From assembly GCA_023460255.1 (NCBI GenBank), contig JAEWQZ010000141.1, forward strand, positions 1 through 37,802: DNA of 37,802 nt. The letters are read 5' to 3'. This stretch comes from Actinomycetes bacterium (GTDB lineage: Bacteria; Actinomycetota; Actinomycetes; Actinomycetales; Cellulomonadaceae). Positions 15,370-24,247 of this stretch are shown here, piece by piece (position 1 is the stretch's first letter; the number at the start of each line of letters is the position of its first letter). The notes beneath the pieces are model-generated. The model ran no database searches. It was not told the origin of the DNA and saw only the letters and a list, made by a program, of their open reading frames with translations. Both the position numbers and the translations under genes were made by a program.

Positions 15370-16344
15370 TCAGCCCAGCGCCCGCGGGTGCGCGAGGGCG
15401 TACACCTCGCGGAGCGAGTCCGGCGTGACGTGGGTGTAGATCTGCGTGGTCGTCACCGACGCGTGCCCGAGCAGCTCCTGGACCACACGGACGTCGGCCC
15501 CACCCGCGAGCAGGTGGGTCGCGAAGGAGTGCCGCAGGGTGTGCGGCGAGACGTCCTCGGCACCCGGCAGCCCCGCGCGCCGGGCGGCCTGACGTAGCGT
15601 CGCCCACGCGGTCTGGCGGGACATCCGGGCGCCGCGGGTGTTCAGGAACACGGCCGGGGTGCCCCGCCCGGCGCCGGCCAGCGCCGGACGCGCGCGCACG
15701 AGGTAGGCGTCCACCGCGTCGCGCGCGAAGGAGCCGACCGGGACGACCCGCTCCTTGCTGCCCTTGCCGAGCAGGCGCACCGAGGCGTGCGCCGGGTCGA
15801 GGTCCAGGTCGTCGACGTCCAGGCCGACGACCTCGCTGATCCGGGCGCCCGTGGAGTAGAGGAGCTCCAGCAGCGCCCTGTCGCGCAGCGGGACCGGCCC
15901 CTCCCCCTGTCCGGCGGCGTCGAGCAGCCGTGCGACGTCGTCGACGCTCATCGCCCGTGGCAGACGACGGGGCTGCGCGGGGGGCTTCACGCCTGTCGAC
16001 GGGTCGGCGGCGGCGAGGCCCTCGACGGCGCAGAAGCGGTGCCACCCGTGCACGGCGGCGACCACCCGAGCGGTCGACGACGCCGCCAGCGCCACCCCCT
16101 GGGACCCGCTGCGCAGCGACGTGACGAACGCCCGGACGTCGGCTTCGGTGACCTCGCCGACCTCCGACCGGCCGGCTGTGCCCAGGAACCGCGCGTACCT
16201 GTCGAGGTCGCGGCGGTAGGCCGCCAGCGTGTTGCTCGCCAGGCCGCGCTCGACGGCGAGGTGGTCGAGGTAGAGCCCGACCGCCCGCGCGAGCCCGGGC
16301 GCCACCTCCGAAGGCGCCTGCCCGGTCTCGCGCGAGGTGCTCAC
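15370..16344 (-). CDS. xerD: Tyrosine recombinase XerD
   Basis: A 324-residue site-specific recombinase that resolves chromosome dimers at dif. The N-terminal SAM-like core-binding domain is at about residues 15-115. The catalytic domain contains Arg168 (STGARISE), the GKGSKERVVP hairpin with Lys near 194-197, His268 and Arg271 (HTLRHSFATHLL), His294 (LLGHASV) and nucleophile Tyr303. All catalytic residues are intact. The GTG start overlaps the ctaB stop by 4 bases. Location next to scpA/scpB supports a housekeeping XerD rather than a phage integrase. Confidence 0.94.
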   Translation of the reverse strand: MSTSRETGQAPSEVAPGLARAVGLYLDHLAVERGLASNTLAAYRRDLDRYARFLGTAGRSEVGEVTEADVRAFVTSLRSGSQGVALAASSTARVVAAVHGWHRFCAVEGLAAADPSTGVKPPAQPRRLPRAMSVDDVARLLDAAGQGEGPVPLRDRALLELLYSTGARISEVVGLDVDDLDLDPAHASVRLLGKGSKERVVPVGSFARDAVDAYLVRARPALAGAGRGTPAVFLNTRGARMSRQTAWATLRQAARRAGLPGAEDVSPHTLRHSFATHLLAGGADVRVVQELLGHASVTTTQIYTHVTPDSLREVYALAHPRALG

Positions 16345-17345
16345 ACCGGCCAGAACGGGTCCGCCGCCACCGCCGCGAACAGGACCGTCAGGTAGGTGAT
16401 GGAGCCGTGGAAGACCCCCATCTCGCCGAGCTTGCGCCCGGGCCGCGGTCGACGCGCGCGCAGCAGGAGCACGACCACGGACCAGAGGAACCAGGCCCCC
16501 GCGACCCCCGCCACGACGGCGTAGACCCACGTCGTCGGGGCCAGCGGGACGAGGGCGAGCGACGCGGCCACCATGGCGACGGAGTACGCGACCATCTCCA
16601 CCGCCACCCGGACGTCGCTCGCGACGACCGGCAGCATCGGGACACCGGCGGCCGCGTAGTCGCGCCGGAACCGCATCGACAGCGGCCAGTAGTGCGGCGG
16701 CGTCCAGAAGAAGACGACGAGGAACAGCGCCACCGGGGCCCAGTCCAGCGAGCCGGTGACCGCCGCCCACCCGATGAGGACGGGCATGCAGCCGGCGATG
16801 CCACCCCAGACGATGTTCTGCGGGGTGCGCCGCTTGAGCAGCATCGTGTAGCCCACGACGTACAGCACGATCGCCGCGGCGGCCAGCACCGCGCTGAGCA
16901 CGTTGATCGCGAGGGCGAAGAACGCGACGGACCCCACCGCGAGCGCGAGCCCGAAGACCAGCGCGCCGCGCGGCGACACGTCGCCGGTGACCAGCGGGCG
17001 GCGCCTCGTGCGGTTCATCACGGCGTCGATGTCCCGGTCGAGCAGCATGTTCAGCGTGTTCGCCGCCCCCGCGGCGGCAGTCCCGCCGAGGAGCGTGCCG
17101 AGGAGGAGCCCGACGTCCGGGAAGCCGCCGCCGACCCGCTGCTGGGCGAGCAGCATGGTGGGCAGGGTCGTCACGAGGAGGAGCTCGATGATCCGCGGCT
17201 TGGTCAGGGCGACGTAGGCCGCCACCCGGCGCAGCAGCGGTGCCCACCGGCGCGGCGGCTCGGCTCGCTGCCGGTCGACGAGACCCTGCGGGTCGACGGC
17301 ACCCTCCGGGCGCGCCTTCGCCGGCGCGTGGCTGCGGGTGCGCAC
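16341..17345 (-). CDS. ctaB: Heme O synthase (protoheme IX farnesyltransferase)
   Basis: A 334-residue membrane prenyltransferase that adds a farnesyl group to heme B to make heme O for terminal oxidases. The NxxxDxxxD motif (Asn99, Asp103, Asp107 in NMLLDRDID) and the YTMLLKRRTPQNIVWGGIAG block are present, with about eight to nine hydrophobic helices. The start is uncertain. The GTG at 17345 has GGAG 10 bases upstream; another GTG lies 26 codons further out. It is divergent from tkt, an arrangement also known in mycobacteria and corynebacteria. Confidence 0.92.
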   Translation of the reverse strand: MRTRSHAPAKARPEGAVDPQGLVDRQRAEPPRRWAPLLRRVAAYVALTKPRIIELLLVTTLPTMLLAQQRVGGGFPDVGLLLGTLLGGTAAAGAANTLNMLLDRDIDAVMNRTRRRPLVTGDVSPRGALVFGLALAVGSVAFFALAINVLSAVLAAAAIVLYVVGYTMLLKRRTPQNIVWGGIAGCMPVLIGWAAVTGSLDWAPVALFLVVFFWTPPHYWPLSMRFRRDYAAAGVPMLPVVASDVRVAVEMVAYSVAMVAASLALVPLAPTTWVYAVVAGVAGAWFLWSVVVLLLRARRPRPGRKLGEMGVFHGSITYLTVLFAAVAADPFWPV

Positions 17346-17474
17346 GTCCGACGGGCTCCGTTCTGCCGGGTGGGGGTCCGACGACCATGGTACGGCCCCC
17401 GGGCCCTTCGTCCCGGTGGCCACGGACCCCCGTCCACGGAGGGGGCCCGTCCGGCACCGGCCGCCGCTCGCCGG

Positions 17475-17480
17475 TAGGCT
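17475..17480 (+). promoter_or_regulatory. Candidate tkt promoter and structured leader
   Basis: TAGGCT fits the actinobacterial -10 form. It lies in the loop of an 8-bp inverted repeat, CGCTCGCC (17465-17472) with GGCGAGCG (17483-17490). A second stem pairs GGCCGAC (17491-17497) with GTCGGCC (17523-17529). The 269-base region between ctaB and tkt must hold both divergent promoters. No gene is visible in it. Confidence 0.35.
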
Positions 17481-17614
17481 CGGGCGAGCGGGCCGACGGA
17501 CCGGTGAGCGCCCCGTCCGCCGGTCGGCCTGACGGTTGCGGCCGCGGTCGAGACGACAGGCACGCCGCCCCACCCACGACCCCGGACGTGTGCTCCGGGC
17601 AGGAATGAGGAGCT

Positions 17615-19798
17615 GTGAACACGACGCCCACCACCGGGCCCGCCGGTGTCGACTGGACCGACCTCGACGCCCGTGCCGTCGACACCCTGCGGGTGCTCGC
17701 CGCCGACGCCGTGCAGAAGGTCGGCAACGGCCACCCCGGTACCGCGATGAGCCTCGCCCCGGCCGCGTACCTGCTGTTCCAGCACTTCCTGCGGCACGAC
17801 CCCAACGACCCGCAGTGGGCGGGGCGTGACCGGTTCGTGCTGTCGGCGGGGCACTCCTCGCTGACGCTCTACCTCCAGCTCTTCGCCTCGGGGTACCCGC
17901 TCACGCTCGACGACCTCAAGGCCCTGCGCACGTGGGGGTCGAAGACGCCCGGCCACCCCGAGTACATGCACACCGAGGGTGTCGAGATCACCACGGGACC
18001 GCTCGGCCAGGGCCTCGCGTCCGCCGTCGGCATGGCGATGGCGGCCCGGCGCGAGCGCGGCCTGTTCGACCCGGAGGCCGCGCCCGGCACGAGCCCGTTC
18101 GACCACACGATCTGGGTGATCGCCAGCGACGGCGACCTCATGGAGGGTGTCACCTCCGAGGCGTCGTCGCTCGCCGGCCACCAGGAGCTCGGCAACCTCG
18201 TCGTGATCTACGACGACAACCACATCTCCATCGAGGACGACACCGACGTCTCCTTCAGCGAGGACGTCCTCGCCCGCTACGCCTCGTACGGCTGGCACAC
18301 GCAGCGCGTGGACTGGACCAACGGCGGCACCGGCTACGTCGAGGACGTCCAGGCGCTCGCCGCGGCGTTCGAGGCGGCGCGCGGGGAGACGGGCCGGCCC
18401 TCGATCATCTCGCTGCGCACGATCATCGGCTGGCCCTCGCCGAACAAGAAGGACACCGGCGGCATCCACGGCTCCGCGCTGGGCGACGCCGAGGTGCGTG
18501 CCCTGAAGGAGGTTGTCGGCTTCGACCCGGAGCGCACCTTCCAGGTCGACGACGAGGTGATCGCCCACGCGCGCAAGGTCGCCGACCGCGGTGCCGCCGC
18601 CCACGCCGAGTGGGACCACTCCTTCGCCGACTGGCGGACGGCGCAGGCCGCGCGCGCCGAGCTCTTCGACCGGCTCGCCGCACGGCGGCTCCCGGCCGGA
18701 TGGGCCGAGGCCCTGCCCGTGTTCCCGGCCGGCAAGGCCGTGGCCACGCGGTCGGCGTCGGGCAAGGTCCTGTCCGCGCTCGCACCGGTGCTGCCGGAGC
18801 TGTGGGGTGGCTCGGCCGACCTGGCCGGGTCGAACAACACGACGATGGACGGCGAGCCGTCGTTCCTGCCCGCGCGACGCAGCACCCGCTCGTTCCAGGG
18901 CGACGAGTACGGCCGCACCCTGCACTTCGGCATCCGTGAGCATGCGATGGGCTCGATCCTCAACGGCATCGCGCTGCACGGCGGCACGCGTCCCTACGGC
19001 GGCACGTTCCTCGTGTTCAGCGACTACATGCGCCCGGCCGTGCGCCTCGCCGCGCTCATGAAGCTGCCCGTCACGTTCGTCTGGACGCACGACTCCATCG
19101 GTCTCGGCGAGGACGGCCCCACCCACCAGCCCGTCGAGCACCTGGCAGCGCTGCGGGCGATCCCGGGCCTGGACGTCGTCCGCCCGGCCGACGCGAACGA
19201 GACGGCCTGGGCCTGGCGCACGATCCTCGAGCGCACCGACCACCCGGCGGGCCTCATCCTCACCCGGCAGAACGTGCCCACGGTCGAGCGCGGCGACGGG
19301 CCGGCCACCGGCGACACGCTCGCCGCGGCCGACGGCGTCGCCCGCGGTGCCTACGTGCTCGCCGAGGCGGCGGGCGGCGCGCCCGACGTGATCCTGCTCG
19401 CCACGGGCTCCGAGGTGCAGATCGCCCTCGCGGCACGCGAGGAGCTGGCCGCGAGCGGGATCGGCGCACGCGTCGTCTCGGTGCCGTGCCGTGAGTGGTT
19501 CGACGAGCAGGACGCCGCCTACCGCGAGTCGGTCCTCCCGGCCGGCGTGCGTGCTCGTGTCTCGGTCGAGGCCGCCGTCGCGCAGGGCTGGCGGGAGCTG
19601 GTCGGCGACGCCGGCCGGTGCATCTCCCTCGAGCACTTCGGCGCCTCGGCCGACTTCGAGCGGCTCTACACCGAGTTCGGCATCACGCCGGAGGCGGTCG
19701 TGGCGGCTGCCCGGGCGTCGCTCGCGGACGTCGCGGCCGGCACGGCCACGCCCGGCGGTCCGCCCCGCAGCACCGAGGGCGGCGCCGGCGACATCTGA
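17615..19798 (+). CDS. tkt: Transketolase
   Basis: A 727-residue thiamine-diphosphate enzyme moving two-carbon units between sugar phosphates. His40, His80 and His114 occupy the usual active-site positions (GNGHPG, SAGHSS, PGHPE). The cofactor motif SDGDLMEG is at residues 171-178, with the metal-binding Asn in YDDNHISIEDDT. The pyrimidine domain has FGIREHAMGSI and DSIGLGEDGPTHQPVEHL. Length is normal. The start is GTG with AGGA and GAGGAG just upstream. It opens the pentose-phosphate cluster. Confidence 0.97.
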   Translation: MNTTPTTGPAGVDWTDLDARAVDTLRVLAADAVQKVGNGHPGTAMSLAPAAYLLFQHFLRHDPNDPQWAGRDRFVLSAGHSSLTLYLQLFASGYPLTLDDLKALRTWGSKTPGHPEYMHTEGVEITTGPLGQGLASAVGMAMAARRERGLFDPEAAPGTSPFDHTIWVIASDGDLMEGVTSEASSLAGHQELGNLVVIYDDNHISIEDDTDVSFSEDVLARYASYGWHTQRVDWTNGGTGYVEDVQALAAAFEAARGETGRPSIISLRTIIGWPSPNKKDTGGIHGSALGDAEVRALKEVVGFDPERTFQVDDEVIAHARKVADRGAAAHAEWDHSFADWRTAQAARAELFDRLAARRLPAGWAEALPVFPAGKAVATRSASGKVLSALAPVLPELWGGSADLAGSNNTTMDGEPSFLPARRSTRSFQGDEYGRTLHFGIREHAMGSILNGIALHGGTRPYGGTFLVFSDYMRPAVRLAALMKLPVTFVWTHDSIGLGEDGPTHQPVEHLAALRAIPGLDVVRPADANETAWAWRTILERTDHPAGLILTRQNVPTVERGDGPATGDTLAAADGVARGAYVLAEAAGGAPDVILLATGSEVQIALAAREELAASGIGARVVSVPCREWFDEQDAAYRESVLPAGVRARVSVEAAVAQGWRELVGDAGRCISLEHFGASADFERLYTEFGITPEAVVAAARASLADVAAGTATPGGPPRSTEGGAGDI

Positions 19799-19814
19799 CA
19801 CACCCACTGACGAC

Positions 19815-19843
19815 GCCCGGCCGTCATCCGACGGCGGCCGGGC
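19815..19843 (+). terminator. Hairpin between tkt and tal
   Basis: GCCCGGCC and GGCCGGGC form a perfect 8-bp stem, 16 bases after the tkt stop and 22 bases before the tal start. With no T-run, it may lower read-through or stabilise the upstream mRNA end rather than fully terminate. Confidence 0.4.
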
Positions 19844-19865
19844 CCCGACAGCGAGGAGCACCGGT

Positions 19866-21002
19866 ATGACCGATCACAGCACAGCCGTCGGGCGCGCCAC
19901 GCCCAGCGGCATCCGGCTCCTCACCGAGGCGGGTGTCGCGATCTGGCTGGACGACCTGTCCCGGGAGCTGATCCCGGACGGGCTCGCGACGCTGGTGGCC
20001 GAACGGGGCGTCGTCGGGGTGACGACGAACCCGACGATCTTCGCGTCCGCCCTCGCCAAGGGCGACGCCTACGACGCCCAGCTCTCCGCGCTCGCCGCTG
20101 CCGGTACGGACGTCGACGAGGCGGTGTTCCGCATCACGACGGACGACGTCCGTGCCGCGTGCGACGTCCTCGCGCCGGTGCACGAGAAGACCGACGGGCT
20201 CGACGGGCGGGTGTCCATCGAGGTGGACCCGCGCCTGGCTCGGGACACCGACGCCACCCTGGCCAGCGCGCGCCGGCTGTGGCGGACCGTCGACCGTCCC
20301 AACCTGTTCATCAAGATCCCCGCGACGGTCGAGGGCCTGCCCGCGATCACGGCAGCGGTCGCCGAGGGCATCTCGGTGAACGTGACGTTGATCTTCTCCC
20401 TCGAGCGCTACCGCGCGGTGATCGACGCGTACCGCGCAGGTCTCGAGCAGGCGCGTGCGGCGGGTCGCGAGCTGGCGGCCATCGAGTCCGTGGCCTCGTT
20501 CTTCGTCTCCCGCGTCGACTCGTCGGTGGACGCCCGCCTGGACGAGCTGGGGACCGATGAGGCTGCGGCCCTACGCGGGTCGGTCGCCGTCGCGAACGCG
20601 CGGCTGGCGTACCGCCAGCACGTCGAGAGCCTCGCGACGCCGCAGTGGCGCGAGCTGCTTGACGCCGGGGCCCGCCCGCAGCGCCCGCTCTGGGCGTCGA
20701 CGGGCGTGAAGGACCCCGCCTACCCCGACACCCTCTACGTCGACGAGCTCGTGGCCCCCGGGGTGGTCAACACCATGCCGCGCGCCACGCTGGAGGCGGT
20801 CGCCGACCACGGCTCCGCCGGCGACGACGCCGTCACCGGCGCCTACGACGACGCCGCCGATCGGCTGGCGCGGCTCGCCGCACTGGGCATCGACCTCGAC
20901 GAGGTGACGGACCGGCTGGAGACCGAGGGCGTCGAGAAGTTCGTCGCCAGCTGGGACGACCTCCTCGGCACCGTGCGTGCCGGCCTCGAGGCGGCCCGGT
21001 GA
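19866..21002 (+). CDS. tal: Transaldolase
   Basis: A 378-residue transaldolase transferring dihydroxyacetone units between sugar phosphates. The Schiff-base Lys150 sits in LFIKIPAT. Other family blocks are GVTTNPTIF (51-59) and the C-terminal VEKFVASWDDLL. Length matches the actinobacterial TalB-like class without a fused glucose-6-phosphate isomerase. GAGGAG lies 7 bases before the ATG. Its stop overlaps the zwf start by 4 bases. Confidence 0.96.
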   Translation: MTDHSTAVGRATPSGIRLLTEAGVAIWLDDLSRELIPDGLATLVAERGVVGVTTNPTIFASALAKGDAYDAQLSALAAAGTDVDEAVFRITTDDVRAACDVLAPVHEKTDGLDGRVSIEVDPRLARDTDATLASARRLWRTVDRPNLFIKIPATVEGLPAITAAVAEGISVNVTLIFSLERYRAVIDAYRAGLEQARAAGRELAAIESVASFFVSRVDSSVDARLDELGTDEAAALRGSVAVANARLAYRQHVESLATPQWRELLDAGARPQRPLWASTGVKDPAYPDTLYVDELVAPGVVNTMPRATLEAVADHGSAGDDAVTGAYDDAADRLARLAALGIDLDEVTDRLETEGVEKFVASWDDLLGTVRAGLEAAR

Positions 21003-22555
21003 GCATCGGGTCCCAGGTGGGCGACGTGGCCGCCGCACCGGTCAACCCCCTACGCGACCCGCGTGACAGGCGCCTGCCGCGCATCGCCGGACCCTGCGGT
21101 CTGGTCATCTTCGGCGTCACGGGCGACCTCGCCCGCCGCAAGCTCATGCCTGCCGTCTACGACCTCGCCAACCGGGGCCTGCTGCCTCCCGGCTTCGCCC
21201 TCACCGGCTTCGCCCGGCGGGACTGGGCGACGCAGGACTTCGCCCAGGTCGTGCACGACGCCGTCAAGGAGAACGCTCGCACACCGTTCCGCGAGGCGGT
21301 GTGGGAGCAGCTCGCCGAGGGCATCCGGTTCGTCCAGGGCGAGTTCGACGACGACGAGGCGTTCGACAGGCTGCACACCACGGTGGCCGAGCTGGACGCA
21401 GAGCGCGGCACGGGCGGCAACCACGCGTTCTACCTGTCCGTCCCGCCCCGCGAGTTCCCCCTCGTGTGCCGCCAGCTCGCCCGGTCGGGCCTGTCGCAGC
21501 AGCCCGACGGAGCCTGGCGGCGCGTCGTCGTCGAGAAGCCCTTCGGGCACGACCTCGCCAGCGCCCGGGAGCTCAACGAGGTCGTCTCGGCGGTGTTCAA
21601 CCCGGAGTCGGTGTTCCGCATCGACCACTACCTGGGCAAGGAGACCGTGCAGAACATGCTGGCGCTGCGGTTCGCCAACCAGCTGTTCGAGCCGATCTGG
21701 AACGCCCACTACGTCGACCACGTGCAGATCACGATGGCGGAGGACATCGGGATCGGCGGCCGCGCCGGCTACTACGACGGCATCGGCGCCGCGCGCGACG
21801 TGATCCAGAACCACCTCCTCCAGCTCCTCGCCCTCACCGCGATGGAGGAGCCGGTCTCCTTCGGCGCCCACGACCTGCGCGCCGAGAAGGAGAAGGTGCT
21901 CTCCGCCGTCCGGCTGCCCAAGGACCTCGCCGCACACACGGCACGCGGCCAGTACGCCGCGGGCTGGCAGGGCGGTGAGGAGGTCGTGGGGTACCTCGAC
22001 GAGAAGGGGATCACCCCCGACTCGATCACGGAGACCTACGCGGCGATCCGGCTCGACATCGACACCCGGCGCTGGGCCGGCGTCCCGTTCTACCTGCGCA
22101 CGGGAAAGCGGCTCGGGCGACGGGTCACCGAGGTGGCGGTCGTCTTCAAGAAGGCCCCGCACCTGCCGTTCGAGTCCACGGCGACCCGCGAGCTGGGCAA
22201 CAACGCCCTGGTCATCCGCGTGCAGCCCGACGAGGGCGTGACCATCAGGTTCGGCGAGAAGGTGCCCGGGACGTCGATGGAGGTCCGCGACGTCACGATG
22301 GACTTCGGCTACGGGCACGCGTTCACCGAGTCCTCCCCGGAGGCCTACGAGCGGCTCATCCTCGACGTCCTCCTCGGCGACCCTCCCCTGTTCCCGCGCC
22401 ACCGCGAGGTCGAGCTGTCGTGGATGATCCTCGACCCCATCACGCAGTTCTGGGCGGGTCAGGGCCAGCCCGAGCCGTACCGCTCCGGCACGTGGGGGCC
22501 CCCGTCGGCCGACGCGATGATGGCTCGGGACGGCCGCACGTGGCGGCGACCGTGA
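20999..22555 (+). CDS. zwf: Glucose-6-phosphate 1-dehydrogenase
   Basis: A 518-residue enzyme oxidising glucose 6-phosphate to 6-phosphogluconolactone. The coenzyme motif GVTGDLA is at residues 39-45, EKPFG at 179-183 and the substrate-binding signature RIDHYLGKE at 207-215, all intact. The GTG start overlaps the tal stop (GTGA). No separate ribosome-binding site is needed because of this coupling. It is followed after 25 bases by opcA, whose product activates it in actinobacteria. Confidence 0.97.
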   Translation: MSIGSQVGDVAAAPVNPLRDPRDRRLPRIAGPCGLVIFGVTGDLARRKLMPAVYDLANRGLLPPGFALTGFARRDWATQDFAQVVHDAVKENARTPFREAVWEQLAEGIRFVQGEFDDDEAFDRLHTTVAELDAERGTGGNHAFYLSVPPREFPLVCRQLARSGLSQQPDGAWRRVVVEKPFGHDLASARELNEVVSAVFNPESVFRIDHYLGKETVQNMLALRFANQLFEPIWNAHYVDHVQITMAEDIGIGGRAGYYDGIGAARDVIQNHLLQLLALTAMEEPVSFGAHDLRAEKEKVLSAVRLPKDLAAHTARGQYAAGWQGGEEVVGYLDEKGITPDSITETYAAIRLDIDTRRWAGVPFYLRTGKRLGRRVTEVAVVFKKAPHLPFESTATRELGNNALVIRVQPDEGVTIRFGEKVPGTSMEVRDVTMDFGYGHAFTESSPEAYERLILDVLLGDPPLFPRHREVELSWMILDPITQFWAGQGQPEPYRSGTWGPPSADAMMARDGRTWRRP

Positions 22556-22580
22556 ACGGGCGAGCGAAGGGAGTGGCCGC

Positions 22581-23501
22581 ATGATCGTCGACCTGCCCGA
22601 CACGACGACCGGAGAGGTCGCCAAGCGCCTGGTCAACCTCCGCGAGGAGGGCGGCGCCGTCGCCCTCGGCCGGGTCCTGACGCTCGTCATCGACGCGCAA
22701 GCCGACGACGTCGAGGAGGCCGTCGCGGTGACGAACGACGTCAGCCGCGAGCACCCGATGCGCGTCATCGTCCTCGCCCGGCACGCCGAGGGCCGCGACG
22801 GACCGCGGATGGACGCGCAGATCCGCGTCGGCGGCGACGCCGGTGCGAGCGAGGTCGTCCTGCTCCAGGCGTCCGGCGACATGCTCGCGCACAGCGACAC
22901 CCTCGTGGTCCCGCTCCTCCTGCCGGACGCCCCGATCGTCGCCTGGTGGCCACGCGAGATCCCGGTCCGGCCGGCCGAGCACCCGATCGGACGGATGGCC
23001 CAGCGCCGGATCACCGACTCCCTGGCCTGCGCGGACCCGGTCGGCACGCTCAAGCGTCTCCGGGACGGCTACACCGATGGGGACACCGACCTGGCCTGGA
23101 CACGCCTGACCATCTGGCGGGGCCTTCTCGCCGCCGCCTTCGACCTGCCGCCGCGCGAGCCGGTCACCGCCGCGGCGGTGACCGGCGACGCCAGGCACCC
23201 CTCGTTGCACCTGCTCGGGGCCTGGCTGGCGCTCACGCTGGACTGTCCCGTCGAGGTGAGGGGCGCCCCGGACGCCGTCGGGATCACCCAGGTGCGGATC
23301 GACCGTCCGTCGGGGCCCGTCGAGATCGAGCGGCCCGACGGGCGCCGGGCGACGCTGCACCACCCGGAGCAGCCGGTCCGCCACGTCGCGATGCCGTTGC
23401 GCGAGCTGCGCGAGTGCCTCTCGGAGGACCTGCGCCGGCTCGACGCCGACGAGGTCTACGGCGAGGTGCTCCGGACAGGCCTGGCGCGGGTGCTGCGATG
23501 A
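22581..23501 (+). CDS. opcA: Glucose-6-phosphate dehydrogenase assembly protein OpcA
   Basis: A 306-residue OpcA family protein, a factor required for active glucose-6-phosphate dehydrogenase in actinobacteria and cyanobacteria. It begins MIVDLPDTTTGEVAKRL and contains the family stretch VPLLLPDAPIVAWWP at about residues 109-123. GAAGGGAG lies 7 bases before the ATG. It sits between zwf and pgl, its normal place, and its stop overlaps the pgl start. No catalytic motif is expected. Confidence 0.95.
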   Translation: MIVDLPDTTTGEVAKRLVNLREEGGAVALGRVLTLVIDAQADDVEEAVAVTNDVSREHPMRVIVLARHAEGRDGPRMDAQIRVGGDAGASEVVLLQASGDMLAHSDTLVVPLLLPDAPIVAWWPREIPVRPAEHPIGRMAQRRITDSLACADPVGTLKRLRDGYTDGDTDLAWTRLTIWRGLLAAAFDLPPREPVTAAAVTGDARHPSLHLLGAWLALTLDCPVEVRGAPDAVGITQVRIDRPSGPVEIERPDGRRATLHHPEQPVRHVAMPLRELRECLSEDLRRLDADEVYGEVLRTGLARVLR

Positions 23502-24247
23502 GCGGGCCCGTCGTCGTCGTGCACCCCTCGCCCGACGCGCTCGCCACCGCGACCGCCGCCCGGCTCCTCCTGCGGCTGCTCGACACGCAGTCGCTGCACC
23601 GCCCCGTGCACGTCGTCCTCACCGGCGGCGGCATGGGCACCCGCGTGCTCGCCGAGGTGGCCGCCTCGCCACTGCGCGACGCGGTCGACTGGTCCGGCGT
23701 GCACGTCTGGTGGGGCGACGAGCGCTTCCTGCCGGACGGCGACCCGGAGCGCAACGAGACCCAGGCACGGGCCGCCCTCCTCGACGCCGTCCCACTCCCC
23801 CCGGAGAACGTGCACGCGGTCCCCCCGCTCGGTCCGGGCACACCCACGCCCGAGGACGCGGCCGCCGCGTACGCCGACGCCCTGGCCGGGAGTGCGGGCC
23901 GGTCCGACGACGCCGGGCCCGCGGTCCCCGCGTTCGACCTCCTGCTGCTCGGGGTCGGCCCCGACGGTCACGTCGCGTCGCTCTTCCCCGGCCACGACGC
24001 CGTCGAGGTCACGGGCACGACGACGGTGGCCGTGCACGACTCCCCCAAGCCACCGCCCGAACGGGTCAGCCTCACGCTGCCCGCGATCGAGGCCGCGACG
24101 GAGGTGTGGCTGGTGGTCGCCGGCGCGGACAAGGCCGAGGCCGTCGGCCGCGCCCTCGCCGGCGCCGACCCGCGCGAGGTGCCCGCGGCTGCGGTCCGCG
24201 GGCGCACACGCACCCTCTGGCTGCTCGACGTCGCGGCGGCGGGGTGA
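23498..24247 (+). CDS. pgl: 6-phosphogluconolactonase
   Basis: A 249-residue hydrolase opening 6-phosphogluconolactone to 6-phosphogluconate. It has the NagB-like fold signature LTGGGMGTRVL at about residues 37-47, WWGDERFLP (70-78) and GVGPDGHVASLFPGH near 150-164. These are the standard substrate-binding blocks. The ATG overlaps the opcA stop by 4 bases, and its stop overlaps the methyltransferase GTG. It completes the oxidative branch begun by zwf. Confidence 0.95.
   Translation: MSGPVVVVHPSPDALATATAARLLLRLLDTQSLHRPVHVVLTGGGMGTRVLAEVAASPLRDAVDWSGVHVWWGDERFLPDGDPERNETQARAALLDAVPLPPENVHAVPPLGPGTPTPEDAAAAYADALAGSAGRSDDAGPAVPAFDLLLLGVGPDGHVASLFPGHDAVEVTGTTTVAVHDSPKPPPERVSLTLPAIEAATEVWLVVAGADKAEAVGRALAGADPREVPAAAVRGRTRTLWLLDVAAAG

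Noticed and set aside
16345..17805. Extension of xerD by nearly 490 codons upstream
   Set aside because: The extension is a shadow of ctaB and the ctaB-tkt gap; the GTG at 16344 overlaps the ctaB stop and gives the normal XerD length.
17204..19861. 885-codon open frame antisense to tkt
   Set aside because: Its translation is Arg/Gly/Val-rich without motifs and mirrors the codon bias of tkt; treated as a shadow.
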